Shown in pieces: positions 60,607 through 64,000 of a DNA stretch of 64,000 nucleotides. Made by a program: the position numbers and the translations under genes. The notes below the pieces were generated by a model. The model was given only the letters and a program-made list of their open reading frames with translations, did no database searches and was not told where the DNA came from. Where the stretch lies: the NCBI GenBank assembly GCA_930367205.1, contig OV884013.1, positions 87,483,333 through 87,547,332 of the forward strand, written 5' to 3'. The DNA comes from Acanthosoma haemorrhoidale. Its lineage: Eukaryota; Arthropoda; Insecta; Hemiptera; Acanthosomatidae. How positions within the stretch are numbered: position 1 is the first letter of the stretch; every line of letters starts with the position of its first letter.

Positions 60607-61537
60607 ACAGCTATGACCTCACGAGGTTATTAGCCGATTATCACGTAAAAAACTACAAAATAGTGCAGACGCAGCAGGACACTAAGGTGTTCTGCACAGC
60701 ATACTAGACCAACAGCAAACGATTGCTGCAATCAGGGATTTAAAGATTCCATTTCACACGTTTGCCCCCCGTGGTACCAAGCCCAATAAGAAGTACTTAC
60801 TTCATGGATTCGATCTCTCTCATCCGATCGAGGAGATAAAAGCCCACATTAAAAGCGTGGGTAGCAACGTAATCGATGTATATCGATTACGGCGCTCCGA
60901 CCAAAATGGCGCTCGGACAGAGATCGAACAGATACTAGTGATAGGGGATCACACACTGAAGGCGGAGACCTTGAAGCAGCTCCGTCATATAAATAATGTG
61001 CTCTTTCGAGTGAGCACTTTTCACGAAAAAAGAGGGATCCCGATGTGCCTCAACTGCCAGGAATACGGCCATACCAGACGGTACTGTTTCAAGCAGGCCA
61101 AGTGCGTGAGGTGCAGCGAGCCTCACGACATAAAAGACTGCCCAAGAGACGCTCCAATTCCCCTCAAATGTGCCAATTGCGGGGGAAATCATGTCGCGTC
61201 GTACCGACAGTGCCCGTACAGGGTAAAACTTCTAGAGACTGCAGAGTTAAAAAATCAGGCACAGAATATTACAGCCGGGCCGAGAAGGGCCACATACATG
61301 CCTGCCCCCCCTCCACCACAACAGACTGCCTCCTATGCTCAGATGGCATCCGGAAACACCAAGGCTCCGGAAGTTCTCCCAGAGCCCCTACCTCAACCTA
61401 CTAACAGTAATAATGATGCCTTGATGGGTATCTTGGGCAGTATGATGAACATGTTGAGCAGCATGACCGCTGCCATGAATAAACTCACCGAGGCGGTAAC
61501 GCAGATGATGTCGGAATTCAAAAAATCAAACATCTAA
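60607..61537 (+). pseudogene. LINE ORF1: gag-like protein with PRE_C2HC and three zinc knuckles
   Basis: After a frameshift near 60700 the frame is open from 60686 to the TAA at 61535-61537. Upstream, another frame reads SYDLTRLLADYHVKNYKIVQ, the typical Jockey gag segment. In the main frame, KPNKKYLLHGFDLSHPIEEI then ADG-like text marks the PRE_C2HC region. Three CCHC knuckles follow: C-x2-C-x4-H-x4-C, C-x2-C-x3-H-x4-C and C-x2-C-x3-H-x6-C (about 61045-61215). The C-terminus is Pro- then Met/Asn-rich. Known role: RNA binding and RNP formation of the element. Confidence 0.8.
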
Positions 61538-64000
61538 ATGATGGGGCACGTAATTTTAAATTACAACGTCTGCGGCCTTCGGCCCAAACAAGCCGACGTA
61601 GAAGTAATTCTACGGTGCCATTCGCCAGACGTTGTCGTTCTCACCGATACCCGGTTGAAGAAAATACACTTCTGCCGCTTCCCGGGTTATATTGCTTACC
61701 GCCAAGACACCGAAACTATCTCTGGAGGAGTAGCGGTGTTAGTTAAAAACGGAATACCCTGTAGGAGACTGCCCCCACCCGTCAGCCTAGGCCCCGACCA
61801 ATACATAGTTACGCTCCAGCTACGGCTCACGAACAACATCATCGTGTCAGGAGTCTACAGAAGACTGAGAGCCGTCTGTGACCCGTATAAGCTCCTGCTC
61901 ACTACGATAGCTCATGACCGAAGGCACGTCATCGTGGGTGACCTAAATGCGAACCACAGCTGGTGGAGCAGTACTACGGCAAACGCCCTAGGCCGTTACA
62001 TCACTAAAACTCCATTTACGGTCATCCACCCAGGATTGCCGACCTTCCGTCATTTCGCTAACCCAGACAGAACCTCCACACCTGACCTGCTCCTGACACA
62101 ACAGCCACACCGGGTCACCGGATGCTCCGCCTTAGAGATCACCACCTCCAACCATCGGCCTGTTCTCTATGAACTAGAAGGCGACATGCCAGAGCCACCT
62201 GCTTCTAGGTACAGGTACGATGAGGCCAAGTGGGACCTCTACAAGAATCTCATCAAGACCGAGTTGCCCACAATCACGCCCCTGAGACACACTTGGGACA
62301 TAGATTACGCTATCTATCAGCTACAGGACGTCATCGATCGAGCTGCCGATGCATCGATTCCGAAATTTTCTCCGAAGCCCCCTTCTCTGAGAAAACCTCC
62401 GGATCACATCCTACAACTGATTAGACAGCGTAATAACATCAAGAACATGGTGTTCTTGTGGAAGGTGGTTTAGGACCAAAAACAGGGACTTAAAACCGGT
62501 TTTAAATGCTCTCACAAACCAAGTTAAGTCCCTGATGGCCCAGTGGAAAAATTCGATTTGGGAAGATCGCCTCACCAGTCTCCACGGTGACCACAAGCAA
62601 CTGTGGAAGCTTGTGAAGACCTGCAGGTCCAAAAAGAACGGTGTAAGGCTGGCCGTGAACGGGCAGTTCATTCCCACGACCGAACAAGCGGACATCTTGG
62701 CGGCCCATTATGAGGAAGTCAGTCGTGGCCAGGGACAGCCAATAGGAGCCCTCGACCTCCCCTCCCCCACCCTCCCCACCACTAGCGAAATCGACACCTC
62801 ACACCGGCAATGCGCTGAAGAACGACCGGCAAGAAGGCCCCAGGTCAGGATTCCATCCAGAACATCCTACTCAAGCAGCTGCCGAGGAAAGGAATCTCAT
62901 TCATAACGAACGTGTTGAACTCCTGCTTCAGGCTGCACTATTTCCCCCAGAACTGGAAGCACGCTGTAGTGGTCCCCCTTCTGAAACCAGCGAAAAGCGG
63001 TTATGAGCCATCTCATTACCGTCCTATCAGCCTGCTGACTCAACTCTCGAAGCTGTTAGAGAGAATCATCCACGTACATCTCTCCGGGCACTGCGAGTCA
63101 CAAGAAGTCATCCCACCAGAGCAGACTAGTTTCGGCACAGGCTTAAGCGCGAACAACAACCTGGTGAGATTGCAACACCACGTCGCATCGAACGTCCGGA
63201 GCAACAGAGCTACTGCTATGATTTCTCTGTACTGTTCGAAAGCTTTCGACTCTGTGGACCACTACATCCTACTCCAACGACTGAGGGAATACGAATTCTC
63301 GGATCAGCTGCAGAACCTGATAAGATCCTACCTTACTGGCAGAACTTTTTCGGTTCGTATAGGCACTACGTCTACGACCCGAAGAGACTACACTGCCGGT
63401 GTCCCCCAAGGGTCGGTGCTAGGCCCCCTGTTGTTCAACATTTACACCGCCCACATCGTAGGAGCCTCGTACCCTAACTGCGAGGTATCCGCGTATTCAG
63501 ACGATATAGGTGTTTACAGCACTAGCATCAATCCCTCCAGAGCCCTGAAATTCGCTGAGAGCGCTAGTCAACGGATCCCCGAGAAACTCGATGCCGTCCA
63601 CATTCAAGTCAACCCGGCCAAGACGCAAGGAATTATATTCAGTTACAAATCCGGAAAAAAGAAGCTCCCGAAATCCTTCGTCTTAGATGGCAAAGAGTGC
63701 CCTGTAAGCAACAAGCTGTGCTATCTCGGGATTACCCTCGGTAGGAACTTGTCGTTCACAACGGATCTCGGTAAGAAATTAAAGAGTGTTAGGAAGAAAT
63801 TCTTCAGCCTCGGACTCCTACTTCACAGCCTGGCTTTATCGGTACGCCTCAAGCTGCTGATATACCAGAGCGTCCTAAGACCTGCTCTGATGTATGGGAC
63901 CCCTCTCTTCAAGTATCTGACTCCTAACACTCTCCAAACGCTCCAGCAATTTCAGAACAGAGTTCTCCACACCTCCCTCAAACATACCCCGTTCGACCGA
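61538..64000 (+). pseudogene. LINE ORF2: endonuclease plus reverse transcriptase, frameshifted and cut by the window edge
   Basis: The ATG at 61538 directly abuts the ORF1 stop. 61538-62473 is an APE-type endonuclease: LNYNVCGLRPK, VIVGDLNANHSWW, SNHRPVLYEL. The usual catalytic Glu is Asp (LTDTRL, residue 37) and the Asp of the SDH motif is Asn (residue 205), so the nuclease is probably inactive. A shift near 62450 leads into 62535-62820, and another shift into a frame open from 62819 to the edge. That last frame holds RT motifs: YRPISLLTQLSKLLERI, ATAMISLYCSKAFDSVD, TAGVPQGSVLGPLLFNIY, the catalytic AYSDD, and LKLLIYQSVLRPALMYG. YSDD replaces the common (F/Y)ADD. Confidence 0.85.

Larger units (their letters stand above)
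60300..64000 (+). mobile_element. Jockey-clade non-LTR retrotransposon, frameshifted, runs off the right edge
   Basis: G+C rises sharply at about 60300 and stays high to the edge. Layout: 5' untranslated part, ORF1 (gag with zinc knuckles), ORF2 (endonuclease then RT). The 3' part (end of RT C-terminal domain, tail) lies outside. At least three frame breaks are seen: ORF1 near 60690-60710, ORF2 near 62440-62470, ORF2 near 62800-62820. The inferred start is approximate. No target-site duplication can be checked because the 3' end is missing. Confidence 0.85.

Overview
The window is AT-rich animal DNA with short exons, long introns, GT-AG splice sites and many decayed DNA transposons and non-LTR elements. 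This fits an insect nuclear genome. The elements (mariner, Tigger/pogo, Jockey, BEL/Pao), the CLIP-type cysteine pattern and the gene structures agree with that, but I cannot name the species. Most open frames in the window are chance frames or transposon debris. Two host genes account for the real coding sequence, and I rebuilt both by hand from splice sites and phase.

Left, + strand, 307-9249: the last six exons of NUDCD1 (NudC domain-containing protein 1), including its CS domain and part of its C-terminal repeat domain. The 5' part lies off the left edge. Its introns hold a deleted DD41D mariner-like element, a Tigger/pogo relic, a palindromic element and a deleted classical mariner.

Middle, - strand, 45220-12515: a complete 25-coding-exon gene for a secreted inter-alpha-trypsin inhibitor heavy chain (ITIH)-like protein of 828 residues. 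It has a signal peptide, a VIT domain and a vWA domain with an intact MIDAS motif. The linker is built from exons of 15-96 nt. The C-terminus is a six-cysteine CLIP-like module where vertebrate heavy chains have the ITI_HC_C domain. The two genes converge, with stop codons about 3.3 kb apart. The linker exons are all multiples of three and all in phase 1, and two groups of them arose by visible local tandem duplication. This is the most interesting biology in the window.

The ITIH introns carry a second copy of the deleted DD41D element with the same deletion junction, three foldback (MITE-like) palindromes, tRNA-derived SINE-like sequences, tandem repeats and an RT-bearing LINE fragment (43330-44615).

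Right, 45.2-60.3 kb: no host gene recognised. It holds a short mariner-type MITE, decayed RNase H-bearing retroelement tails in several copies, a TA microsatellite, a BEL/Pao gag relic and a possible integrase scrap. From about 60.3 kb to the right edge lies a GC-richer, nearly full-length but frameshifted Jockey-clade LINE on the + strand, with ORF1 zinc knuckles and ORF2 endonuclease plus RT, running out of the window.
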